Source of the DNA: Coniella vitis
Taxonomy: Eukaryota; Ascomycota; Sordariomycetes; Diaporthales; Schizoparmaceae
NCBI GenBank assembly: GCA_011317545.1
Contig: WUJK01000015.1
Location: forward strand, 124,001 to 188,000
Length of the DNA: 64,000 bases
Reading direction: 5' to 3'
Position 1 is the stretch's first letter, and the number at the start of each line of letters is the position of its first letter. The notes below the pieces were generated by a model, which had not been told where the DNA came from, searched no databases, and saw only the letters and a program-made list of their open reading frames with translations. Made by a program: the position numbers and the translations under genes. This document shows positions 1 through 10,328 of this stretch, piece by piece.

Positions 1-910
1 TCTCTCTATATCTTTTTCTACTTATAAAGGCGATCTATATATACATCTAAAGTATATTAAGCCTTATCTAATTCCTCTATCTTATCCTTAATCTTCTAAT
101 AATACCGAGAGATAGTACGAATATTAGACGGAGAAGGACCTAATATATCCTAGCGAGATTTATTTAAACGAATATACTTAGTATAGCGTTCGGAATATAT
201 TACGGAAATCTAATAAGAAGAAAGCCCCCGTTCCTTATAGTTAGAGTAGGTCGGTATCTCTATATAATACTCTAGAATAGATTAAAGAAGAAGGTTATAT
301 TTAACGGTTTTAGGAGTAATCGACGAAGAAATCTTTCGAGAATAACTTTTATTAATTCTCGACGATATAACGAATTAGGAAGGTATAATCCGAAGTAAGA
401 ATATTAGGCAGGATTACTTACGGAAATACTATAGGTCTTTAGGGATAAAGACCGATAGAAGGGAGATAATATTATAACCTATAGTTATATAGGTTATAGG
501 AATAGGCTAGCGTAATTATATATTAGTAAATCGGAACCTTAACGAACCGATAGGGATCTCTTATATAATTAAGTTATATAGGATAATATAGTTAGGGTTA
601 GGATTATACGAACTAATTAGGAATAGATTATTAAGATTATTAGATAATCTAATAAAGCCGGATTATTAAGATTATAAGATAATCTAGATAATCTAGGGTT
701 AAATAAGGTATTTAATATATAATAACGGAAGGATATAAGGACGATAGATTTCCTAGCTATTAGATAGTTTCCTTATAGTCTTTAGTTATAAATCTAAGTA
801 TTATTTTATATAATAGGGTAATCCCTCTTAATTACTTATAATACTTAATATTGCTCGATAATATACGAAGACTTAAAGGTAATACTTCCCTACCTGCTAA
901 TATATAACTT
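1..910. repeat. AT-rich, RIP-saturated block (probable dead transposon)
   Basis: The block is very rich in TA steps, and CA and TG dinucleotides are almost absent: several consecutive 60-base lines contain none. CG steps do persist. No open reading frame of useful length survives. In filamentous ascomycetes this is the result of repeat-induced point mutation, which turns CpA into TpA on both strands of duplicated DNA. The edge near position 905-915 is abrupt and normal composition resumes at once. The element type can no longer be recognised by eye. Confidence 0.8.
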
Positions 911-1520
911 ATAGGTACTTCCAGAATCCGGGATTCAGGCAAGGATCATTACACAGATGCATTAAAGAGACTTATTGCCGGAGCACTTGCTGAAAGACTG
1001 TGATGAAATTACTCAGACAATTGTTGAAGATAACGAACCTCGCCACCAGATCATTAAACTAATCGCAGCATTTCATCTTGAGATGGCACGAGTCACTATC
1101 TTTTGCCGCCTACTTGGGTGAGGGCTTCCTTCAAGGGTAGAGCTTTCTTTCAACTAAACGCGTTCTAGGTATACTACCCTTATTGGTAGCTTGGAAGATG
1201 CTTTCAAGTCTCTGGAAAAGGCAGTCATGATTCACTGCACAGTATCCACTAGGTCCAGCGTTCTGGCATATAATTTCTGCTCGTGGCCGATATATGGAAG
1301 GGGCTGCAGTACAGAAAGGGTTGCTAGCTGGGATTTGTGCCAAGAGGCCAACAGTAAGTTCCAATATATACCTTTCAGATAGCTGTTGACTGACCAACTG
1401 TGGTAGAATGTCTCCTATGCCCTTACGGCGGCAAATGCTATTCAACAGTATCACAAACCAAGCGAAGTTCAAAAGCTCAAATGGGTTGAAGATATGTTGG
1501 AGTCTCTTAATAAGTTAAGA
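911..1520 (+). pseudogene. Degraded protein-coding relic, family unknown
   Basis: Short stretches of protein-like sequence continue across this region in changing frames. One runs from about 935 and reads RDSGKDHYTDALKRLIAG. A second runs from about 1000 to 1120 and contains an amphipathic stretch around EPRHQIIKLIAAFHLEMARV. A third runs from 1191 to 1382 and a fourth from about 1411 to 1498. Frameshifts and stops separate them, and a possible intron (GTAAGT near 1353) lies between the last two. The order and direction are consistent, so it looks like the remains of one helical protein beside the RIP block. I do not recognise the family. Confidence 0.3.
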
Positions 1521-1842
1521 TTGAGGAATTGAGGTGACGACCAAGTCCAAGTCTATACGTTCAACAAGGTTAGGCGAGTGGGGTTGAATCAACAGCAACT
1601 TTTGGAAGTATGGGAATTGTGTATGTACTCTCTATTTATCAATATCGGCACCGCAGCTTTATCCCCTTGGGCTTGCCTACGTGCCCGACGGCATTATGTC
1701 AGCGCTCCTTGGAGTATTATCTCGCACCCCACCCCCGCTCTGATACGTCCTTGCTTCTTCCTTCACTCTCCACGAATGCCCCCTATCTATCAACTCTACA
1801 CTGACGCCCGACTTCCTTATACCTGACTCTCTTCAGATCGTG

Positions 1843-3000
1843 ATGGATCGCAAACATCTAGTTATCGTAGGGTGTGGTGTATTCGGTCTCGCAACTGCTA
1901 TCGCCGCTGTAGATATTTACGATATAACAGTTATCAGCCAGGATAATGAGAATGCAGCATCGTGGGGGCCAGCTCGGATTTATCGAAGCAGGTATCCACG
2001 CGAGCCCTATACTTCCTTAGCGAAAGAAGCAGGAATTATTTGGCAGAATCAAGAAGCCTTCCATCCGTGGCCGAGATGTGTACACGAAGACGGAATCACC
2101 CACGTTGATCAGGATTCCGCGTGGGTAGAGGCGTCAAAGGCTATGGCCCAGGAGCGTCAAAAGGCTATGGATAGGGGAGTCAAGTTTATATTGGCGACGG
2201 TACACAATGTTCAATGGCATGGCGATCGATGTACTGGCGTAGAATCAAGTGCGGGGGTATTCAAGCCGACATCGTCCTACTTGCTATGGGATTCAGGCTT
2301 CCGAGCTTTCTTGCTAGCCAAGGGCGGCCTATTGATGATATTTGTTATCCCGCAGTTGTTCCGTGGCAGCGCTTGCAGCTCGATGATGCTCAGTATAGCG
2401 AACTCCAAGGAAGTCCAATTACTATCTACCCTGGCAAAGGTAATGTGAATCTAATCCGGAATTAGACTAAGGCTAACATTGCTTAGGTGAATTCCTGCCC
2501 CCTAGAGACGATCATACTATGAGTGTGCATAACGCGAATACGGCTTATGTTCAAATCGTTCAAGATGTCCAGAAGACTAAGCTAGCGTCTTTTGACGCAC
2601 AATACGAGACTTCTGAGCTTCGTGAGCAGCTCCTGGGCAACAAACTTCAAGGAAGTCCCCAGCGGGTTGACTTTAAATATTGTTTGTACGGATATATTCT
2701 TCAATTCTTCATTTCGTATAGGAGCTAAGACTTCACAGTGATCTCTTGACTGGATCTCAAGACTTCATCATTGATAAAGTGCCCAATTCGGGGCAGATAT
2801 ATATGGCCGGTGGTGGAAGCTTTCATGCTTTCAAGTTTTTGCCTGTACTTGGGCGCCCGATCTTGGCTATGTTAAAGGGAGAAACAACACTCCTTCACGA
2901 AAGCTGGTCGGTCAATGCCCATCGGACGAATCGGTCTCCTGTACACGAAGAAATTGTTCCTAAAAGTAAAGAGCGATTAGTGTATTACGCTGACAATTGA
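1843..3000 (+). pseudogene. FAD-dependent amine oxidase-like gene (sarcosine / fructosyl-amino-acid oxidase family), one frameshift
   Basis: The N-terminus has a Rossmann FAD-binding motif, VIVGCGVFGLATA, followed by a SWGPARIYRSRYP segment typical of the DAO/sarcosine oxidase family. The C-terminal exon contains GSQDFIIDKVPN and GGGSFHAFKFLPVLG, which match the conserved end of these flavoenzymes. I place introns at 2440-2486 (GTAATG...TTAG) and 2686-2738 (GTACGG...ACAG); both keep frame. The first exon, however, changes frame at a run of five G at about 2252-2256, so about one base is missing. The reading downstream is intact up to the stop at 2998-3000, and the family-typical second half is well preserved. 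Either the gene was inactivated recently or the base was miscalled. Family members oxidise secondary amines or glycated amino acids in peroxisomes; the substrate here is unknown. Confidence 0.7.
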
Positions 3001-3529
3001 GCATTCCGATATACTTTGTCACGGATTCCTCTCATTAGATTTCCTCTAAACAGCAGCGACAATTGAATACAATACGTGCAGATATTCTCGCAGCTATTGA
3101 ACAAGGTGTAAAAATGGGCAAAAAGAGGAGGTCGATATCTGGAGACATGTGCATGAGCATACAAGAGTAGAGTGAGATATGTTAATTCAATAGCTAGATA
3201 CAAGACTTTCAATTGTTCAACGTATTCGTCCCTTGTAGGCGTTCAAGGCGGGAATTGAAACCCGAAAACTCGCTGTGCTCATCAGGACATTTTTCTGTTC
3301 ATCAGCATGCAGTGACAATTTTGCGCGAGGTAGGAAAATATTTCTACGAAACCCGTAGCTGTCCCAATATTAAACTTGAAATTAAACCGCTCTTACAACC
3401 GCATTCTGAAGCATATATATAAGCAAGATTAATACTCTAGCCAGGCTAGAAAATGATTTTGGTATATTAAAGCTGAAGTATCATAAGCGGTCTGTAGATT
3501 CAGTATAGTCCATCCGTGAGACGATTTGC
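3001..3529. other. Intergenic, no feature seen
   Basis: This is the convergent interval between the amine oxidase-like gene and the kinase-like gene. The short open frames here have no recognisable protein character. Confidence 0.5.
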
Positions 3530-4333
3530 TTATCCTTTAAATCGAAATTCAGCTGGCGACCCAGATAGCCAGACACGCAGTTCTTCAGTAGCCTCGAAAT
3601 CATTGCTCGCCTGTGATATGAGAACTTGTGGATTGTACCACTCATACGTGCGTTTCATCTTGTCGAGGCTTGTTCCGGGCAGGCTAGCGGTATCGAAGTC
3701 AATGATAACCGGAACATCGTCTTCTGTGATCATGATGTTCGAAGGGTTTAGATCGTTGTGAATGCGACCAAGGCTGTGAAGGTGCCGAATACCTTGCTCA
3801 ATGCCGGGCAGATAGCGAGCCGCATCTGCCAGAGCTTCCTTCTTGTTTTTCCTGGACATATGGAGAGCAGATTTGTTGAGGTGGTTTGGCTTGATTTTGG
3901 CCATAAGACTTTGTGGATATTTCTTAAAACAAAGTCCGGAGATTCGCCCGTTAGAAGTCATACATCCGTAATATTCTGCTAAGTTTGGATGTGGATGTTC
4001 TCTAAGGGCTTCTCCAACTTCAGCCTCAAGAAGGATAAACCTATTGAGGTCTACGCCGGTTCCGAAAGACATCAGATTTGGTGTTTTAATATAGCTGTCT
4101 GTAGCATCAGCTACAACCGTATATGCAGGCGGAAGAAGAGGCATATAAGCCTCCATTGGTATAGCCTCAATGTTGTTAAGATCGACCAAGCGAGAGAAAT
4201 CTTGCTTATTCCCTCTTTTAGGCGACTGCCCACAGTATATAGTATTGTTGGAACGAAAAAGTACATGTGTATAGCTGAATTTGAGCTCCCCGTCGACGAG
4301 CACGAATCGTTGCGCCGTGCTAAGAAGCTCCAT
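3530..4333 (-). CDS. Fungal protein kinase-like domain protein
   Basis: A single-exon protein of 267 residues starts at the ATG at 4333; the reading frame is open further upstream, but without an ATG. It contains EAEVGEALREHPHPNLAEYYGC, which fits the alpha-C region of a kinase N-lobe, then HLHSLGRIHNDLNPSNIM and VIIDFDTASL. The catalytic loop is therefore HxDLxPSN with the usual Lys replaced by Asn, and the DFG motif reads DFD. The Asp and Asn needed for catalysis and metal binding are present, but no canonical VAIK lysine is obvious. The pattern fits a large, lineage-expanded family of small kinase-like proteins in Pezizomycotina, whose substrates are unknown. A broken relative may lie at 17802-18555. 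Whether it is active cannot be judged from sequence. Confidence 0.7.
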   Translation of the reverse strand: MELLSTAQRFVLVDGELKFSYTHVLFRSNNTIYCGQSPKRGNKQDFSRLVDLNNIEAIPMEAYMPLLPPAYTVVADATDSYIKTPNLMSFGTGVDLNRFILLEAEVGEALREHPHPNLAEYYGCMTSNGRISGLCFKKYPQSLMAKIKPNHLNKSALHMSRKNKKEALADAARYLPGIEQGIRHLHSLGRIHNDLNPSNIMITEDDVPVIIDFDTASLPGTSLDKMKRTYEWYNPQVLISQASNDFEATEELRVWLSGSPAEFRFKG

Positions 4334-5064
4334 GGTTCCAATTAACGATAAAAAGAGATATGAAAAAAGGAAACACTGCCGATAGGGTTTGACCAACTTA
4401 ATTGCAGAGAAAGCCCGTTATATACATAGTATAGCATGAAATAACACGCGCCACAATCCACAAACATCCCTGTAAGTTTGATCCGCGCAGCCACCCTTGT
4501 CGCCCCGCTATCAAGCATTCCCGGGGCAGGGTCCTATTTCTTTAGCGCAACGTATGCATTTGAAGTTGAGCAAGAGCTTTTGCCACAGTCGCTGAGCTTA
4601 GTGATAACCCCGGTTTCGGATTTATAGAAGCATTCATTTATAGGTGCTGCTATCTGAAGATATTGTCAGAGAGCAAGCAGGAAACAGAGCAAATAGATTG
4701 AATATTTTACCTTTAACAAATCAGTAAGACGGGCCAACAATGTTATTTTGGGGAGTTTTCAGATTCGGAGTGCTTGCTGTTGTTGTTGTTTGTTATTGGG
4801 TTACTGTATATACCGCACTACTTTGGAACAAGACATCATCGGCTTTTTATAGAATCCATATAGCACACGGTGAGACCAGCAAAAGTTATTACCTACCTAT
4901 TTACTTGGCACAATCACAACTTGGCTATTGTATTAGGAAGGCTAGGGCCTGGATTGCCAGCACTCAACAAATTCGGTTGGAGATTGGCATCACCAGACCC
5001 GGTTTGCTATATACGGTTTTTCAAGCCGTAACCCACCAACGGTGGCAAAACGGAGCAAAAAGTC
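4334..5064. other. Intergenic, no coding feature seen
   Basis: It holds the presumed promoter of the kinase-like gene and the 3' flank of the tRNA gene. The open frame at 4740-5102 runs into the antisense of the tRNA and has no protein-family character. Confidence 0.5.
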
Positions 5065-5155
5065 TCTTTCGCCGGGAATTGAACCCGGGTCTCGAGCGTT
5101 GATGATGATGACTCATCATGACAAGCTCGCATACTGACCACTATACTACGAAAGA
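5065..5155 (-). tRNA. tRNA-Asp (GTC) with a 20-nt intron, copy 1
   Basis: Read on the minus strand, the acceptor arms TCTTTCG and CGAAAGA pair over seven bases. The D arm is GTAT/GTAT, the anticodon stem CGAGC/GCTCG, the anticodon loop TTGTCAC gives GTC, and the T arm is CCGGG TTCAATT CCCGG. A 20-nt intron interrupts the gene one base 3' of the anticodon, the canonical position for nuclear tRNA introns. The spliced tRNA is 71 nt before CCA addition. A run of five T follows the 3' end on the minus strand as a Pol III terminator. The second copy at 17434-17523 has an identical mature sequence. Confidence 0.93.
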
Positions 5156-5373
5156 CCTGATTGGTTCCCAGCATGATTGCTGAGGTAGTTGTTGGGCAAC
5201 TGGTTGACATGTCAAAACCTTTTTGTTTTATATACACAATTCATAAGCCCAGCAGCCTATTGCATCAATATTGATCAGCCAGCGTTCAAAAGCAACTGTC
5301 TGATCCAGAACCATTCGGGGTATTTCATAGGTGATGGTTTCTTACGCATGCTCCATTATCAAGTGGCGACGTC

Positions 5374-8300
5374 TCAATTCAAACCAGCCAAATACTCTGA
5401 CACGGCAGCTTGTTTACTCTGGACTGCACAATCCTGCGCTGTCTTGCCTCTCTTATCCTTAACCCTCACGTCAGCCCCCAACCCAACAAGCACCTTGACT
5501 AGATCCAGGGAGCCCTTCGCCGCCGCGTAGTGCAACGCAGTACGCCCATCGACGTCAACCATATCCTTCAGCTGATCTGGGCTTTTTCCAGCTTGCCCTG
5601 ACCGAGATTGCCATTGCAATAGCCACTCCGCCACCACGACATGGCCCTCCCGCGCCGCACAGTGCAGCGCAGTCCGCTGGTTCTTGTCCCGCCGGAGCAG
5701 CTGCGCATCGCAACTGCCAACACGGTTGAGGAGCAGCATGACTATCGCAACAGAGCCTCTTCGAGCCGCCAAGTGGAGCGCCGTGAAGCCGCTTTCTGTC
5801 TCTGCCACGCTCACATCGGCCCCCTTCTCGAGCAGTAACCAGGCGATGCTCGCGTGGCCCTTGTCAACAGCCGCAAGGAGAGGCGTCCGTCGTGACCTGC
5901 TCTCCGTCTTCTCGATGCTTGCAGGTGGCTCGCCCTCGAGAAGCCGCCATGCCGCAAGACGCTGGTCCCGCTCGACAGCGCACCGCAGCGGCGTCCACCC
6001 CTCCTTGTCCACGCCATCCACATCCGCTCTGCGCTCGCGCGGCCACGCAGCGAGGAGCACCTCCAAGGCGGCAAGATCCCCGTTGCCCGCGGCGAGATGC
6101 AGGGCCGTGCGCCCTTTGGTATCCCCTAGCCTCGCGTCGGCATGATTTTTCGCGAGCAGCGCGAGGAAGCTCGATCTGCGCCAACGCGCTGCCCAGTGCG
6201 TGGCGGTTGCGCCATCGCCGGTTGCGCGCGCGTCGAGGTCCACACGGCGGTTGTTGCGGAGCGCTTTGCTGACTAGCACGTTGAGGTCGAAGTATGCAGC
6301 GAGGTGGATCCCGCTTGCGCCGGCTGTGTCTTCGGGGTGCGGCGCGAGGACCGTCATGGCGTGCATGGCGGCCGAGAGGGTGTGCTGGTCGCTGCGTGAG
6401 AGGAAGTTCCATGCTGCTTCACTGGTTTTGCCCGATACGCCGTAGGCGACGTGGTGCCCCCAGTTATCTGCTGCATAGCGGAGAAAGGGTAAGTTTTGGT
6501 GACGACGAGACATTGAGGGACTTGGGGGTGGTGTTCGAGGAGATAGCAAGGCGTTTACGGGGTGGTCCTGCTGGCCTTGATCGCGCTGGGGCTCGGTGTC
6601 GAGTTGATGACGAAGGCAGATGAGGCATGTGTCTGTGATCATGGAGTGGACGTCCTCTGGACTGAGCATCTTGGTCTCGTGCTCGACAAGGTACTTTTCT
6701 GCTGTGGGGTACTGCAGTTTGACTGTCTTGTTGTCTGCTGCATCTACCACGACCAGTCCAAAAGATGCCTTGGACAGTGTGATGTCAAAATCATTGGGAG
6801 CTGGGCCCTGTGGTAAGCGACGCATTCCCGGTCTGGTGTCAAGCCCGTACTTGTACAGCTCCACTGCATGATAGACCTCTTCGACCGTGAGTGGCCTCTC
6901 AGCAAAAATGACTAGAGCAATGACTTGCTCGGCCAGGTCTCGCAACTGACCGTCATACTGCGTCTTGATTCGGCTCACTGCCTCCTCGAAAAGCGCATCC
7001 GGAGTCGGTGACAGGTTGTCCAAACAATGCTCGAGCTCACTGAGAGTATGAGCGTTGTGCTCGAGGAGTGTCTTTAGGTGAATTGTCGCGAGAAAGAAGC
7101 TGTGACACGTAAGACTCTAGTACAAACTGACGCGGCTCTAGTTAAAATGACGCAGCCTCGGGTTCCTTACTTTTGCTGTGATTTGGTCACAAACGCATCC
7201 AGAATTCTTTGCCTTTGTGCTTCATCTTCGGCTTTTTGGTTCTTCATCGGATTGAGTAAGAACTCTCGTTCCAGAGCCTTCTGAAGAAAGCTCTTCACGT
7301 CGTCGTCATGCGCAGAGATCGGAATACTGCTGTCAGGGCGCACCAGATCCTCATATTTGTCACGCACCGATGCGGTAAACAGCATATGAACATTAGTAGG
7401 CACATCTTTTAATGCATCTAAAAGGTCTGCCACGGTCCCATGGGGAAGCTGATCCAGACCATCAATGATGAGGAAGATGTTGCTGGGACTCTGTCTAATC
7501 ATCTGGGACTTGAGCATTGCCGAGTACATTTGTGTCTTCATGGTAATCTGGCTTGTCTTGTAATGGCGGTTCCACGCTTTGATCTTGTCAGACGCGTCTT
7601 CACTTTTCTTCAGTAGCTGGATTAGCAGGGTCGAAAGCAGATTTGTTACAGTCTGTTCTTCTTGTTTGCGGCTGTCGAGATAAGCGAACAGACAAACGGA
7701 ATCGTCGTCTGGAGATCGTTCGTAGAAGAAGGGGTAGATAATCACAGACCTTGAAGCCAAATGGGCGCCACCAGTCAGTTTAAAGTTACAGTCAAGATTC
7801 CTGGAAAAGTTCTTACATGAGGGTTGTCTTTCCGACATTCCCTTTACGAAGAAGGTCAGTTCAGGATTCAGACCAACACAGATGGGGGCTTGCAGCACGC
7901 TCACTTTTCCCATGACAAAACAGCTTTCGTGACCCTCCAGTCCTCCATTTCTGGAATTCTGGCAAACGTTTCAGCCACTGACCGGCGTTGGGTGTTTCAG
8001 AAGTGACCTTGAAGACTTGCTCATGGACGTGCTCGAACGGAATATATGTCGCCATGCTTTGAAGCCAATCAACGTAAACTTTTATGCGTTGCGGACCTAG
8101 GGAAAACCTAGGTAAGTAAAAATACTATTCTGAGCTAACGACGTCTGAGCACTCAAGGCTCTTGCCTTCTTACCATCATGGCCCATTTGATTAATCACTA
8201 ACAAAAGAAATTCGTCAGTCCCACGATTCGGATCGCTTCTCATCCAAGCCGGCCCTGTGAGTCCTATTTCTGATTATAGATCTTCAAGAAGTCCGTACCA

Positions 8301-8959
8301 AAGTTCTGGGACCCAGATCCACTATGGTGAAAATCACCCGTGTCCGTATTTCCATAGACTTGATTGGCGATGCTACTCTTCGTCGCGGTGCCATTGATGT
8401 TGATGGTGTTGGACCCACCATCCTCACATTCTGAGTCCGACAGCGACGGCTCCTCCTTCGCCGCCGCAGCGATCTCCTTGATGGCCTTCTTCAACTGGTC
8501 ACCCAGCTCAGCAAAGCTCGTCGACTTGGTATGAATCACCCTGCGCGCGACCAGGAGGTTTAGCGTCTCGAGAATGTCGTGCATCAAGTCTTCAACGCGA
8601 CCCTTTTTGCCCTCGCCGAGACTCAAGACAGCCGACTTGTAGACCGTCCTGATGGTGGCCCACACCCCGCCCTCTGTTTTGGTGTCCTTGACCTTGTTGA
8701 GGATGTCCCTGAGCTTCTTGGCTTTGGTCTCGCAGTCTTGGATGGCCTTTGCGACCTCTTCGCGTTCAGCGTCGCTGGCAGGGTGGCGCTTGAGCTGGCC
8801 TTCTAGGTCGGTGAGGGAACGGTCCACGAGGTTGAGCTTGTTGCCCATCTCACGGAATGTTTTGGGGAGGTCCTTGACATCTTGAATCTTTGCGTATGTT
8901 TCTTTGATTGCGCCCCATATTGCGATGGTGGTGCCAATAATGGAGAGAGGGTCTGCCAT
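5374..8959 (-). CDS. NOD-like receptor: SesA-type N-terminus, NACHT NTPase, ankyrin repeats
   Basis: My model has six exons: 8959-8299, 8254-8174, 8096-7905, 7841-7817, 7749-7171 and 7114-5374. They total 3279 nt and encode 1092 residues. Residues 1 to about 150 begin MADPLSIIGTTIAIWGAI and resemble the SesA domain found at the N-terminus of fungal STAND proteins. Residues 205-221 are rich in Gly, Ser, Asn and Gln. A linker with QWLKRLPEFQKW precedes the NACHT. Walker A is GKRNVGKT (about residues 310-317) and Walker B is IFLIIDGLDQL (about 410-420). About eight ankyrin repeats fill residues 800-1090 (TALHLAA, TALHCAAREGHVVVAEWLL and similar). Such receptors are known or proposed to sense non-self or pathogens and trigger programmed cell death in fungi. 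Intron 1 (8298-8255) is only 44 nt and is the least certain; without it the N-terminal part would be a separate protein. No inactivating change is visible. Confidence 0.82.
8264..8959 (-). CDS. Alternative product: stand-alone SesA effector with C-terminal amyloid-like motif (intron 1 retained)
   Basis: If the 44-nt intron 8298-8255 is not removed, translation from the same ATG stops at 8264 and gives a 231-residue protein. It has the SesA-like helical domain, then an acidic linker, then a tail reading NQVYGNTDTGDFHH, SGSGSQNFG and a short end, LKIYNQK. Tails of this kind (Gly-Ser-x-Gln-Asn patterns) resemble the short amyloid-forming motifs that pair fungal effectors with their NLRs. The next in-frame ATG for the NACHT part lies at 8243, only 20 nt beyond this stop. 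Two readings are possible: two tightly packed genes, or one gene with two products. I favour the fused gene as the main form, because the exon phases join perfectly. Confidence 0.4.
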   Translation of the reverse strand: MADPLSIIGTTIAIWGAIKETYAKIQDVKDLPKTFREMGNKLNLVDRSLTDLEGQLKRHPASDAEREEVAKAIQDCETKAKKLRDILNKVKDTKTEGGVWATIRTVYKSAVLSLGEGKKGRVEDLMHDILETLNLLVARRVIHTKSTSFAELGDQLKKAIKEIAAAAKEEPSLSDSECEDGGSNTININGTATKSSIANQVYGNTDTGDFHHSGSGSQNFGTDFLKIYNQK

Positions 8960-10328
8960 ATCTATATGAAGAAGAGGGAACGGCCAAGGATGGATGATAC
9001 TAAGTGAGTATACTACGCAGAGAAATGAAGGGCACGTAGATGAGGGATGAATGATTTGTGTGAGGCCTGGCTTCTGTCGATGAGATGCTGCGTCTACGTA
9101 CGCCAATGTTTGTTGACAAAGCCTCGAGCGAGCCTGTGGTCAAAACTCCCGGAACGTCACAGCAATAAGTAGTCGAAACCTTTCCCGACCGGGTGCGTGT
9201 GCCCAGGCTGGGAAGCAAGTAAGCCCTCCAGGAATCTAATTGAACAAGAGACATGTCACATGTGAAGTGGCTTACAAATTCCGCATACTTGAGCCAAGAA
9301 CGTGGTGGTGTGGGCTGTGTATGCAGCAGTCCCGGGCATTTTGCTGCGCAGCACACCCTCAAGCTGGACCGAACACAAGGAGGCGTGGACAAGGAAAACA
9401 ATCCCTGGGCTTAAGAGCTCGTGGGCGTCCCTTTTGGTGTCCTGTGGTGTGACGTGCTTCTTACACCACACCCAGATGAGCACTCGTACTCAGATTCCTG
9501 GGTTGCTGTCTGCGGCCTTTTTTTTCCCTTTCCACCACACAAGCCATTCGCGACTGCTGACATTTTCATTGACACGGAAGGATTCAATGCTGAGCCCTCA
9601 GTCTAATATCCAAGTATGATATTAGATTCTTACAGATAACTGTAAAGGGCGCCATCTTCACATGTCCTCGGACGGCCACGGAGAGGTCCCCTATAAGGCT
9701 TACAAGGCTCAAGTGGCCTGAAGCAGCACTTGAATTGTATGGGAAGGATGCTGACGGCATCACCTGCAGTCAGCAATCCATTCTCCAGGCAGGCTATGAT
9801 AGCTGAACCACCATCTCGGTCAGGCTGTACTATAGGCTGTGTGTAGGCCTTCGGGCCTCTGTACGCATTGCCCACCAAGACTATCTTGGGTACTCTAATG
9901 ACCTTCCTCCCAAGGGTGGGATAGGCAAGCCACCGAGCACAACTGCATACAATATCACCCGCCCTCCACATTCCGTTTTCCACGGCTCAAGAAGGAAATG
10001 TCAGCTCAATGAGCCATGCCAAGAGCCGGCCTTGCTGAGGGGTCCTGGGTGGTATTTTGTTTTCCAAATACACCCCATGAACGTCCACACAGCCTGCATA
10101 GAATAGCATTTACATTCATAACGTGGCGTGCTGCCGGACGGCACACCCTCCAACAACGACCAGGGCAGTTGACTTGAATTTCTAGTCTTCAAGAAATGCC
10201 GTTTGCTTGAATGTTCCTCGTCACCTATCCCTCCCTCCACGAGTACCATATTTCGGGCATGCTGAAACTCCAAACACTCCTTATGGGCTCAAGAACCTCA
10301 CCCAGGCAACCAACATTCTCTCCAATCC
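8960..10328. other. Divergent intergenic region
   Basis: This 1.37-kb stretch lies between the NLR start (minus) and the disordered Arg-Asp protein (plus), so it should hold both promoters. A minus-strand open frame at 9630-9983 repeats a motif internally (ENGMWRAGDIV and ENGLLTAGDAV), but it has no known domain and no clear gene context. I do not annotate it as a gene. Confidence 0.4.
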
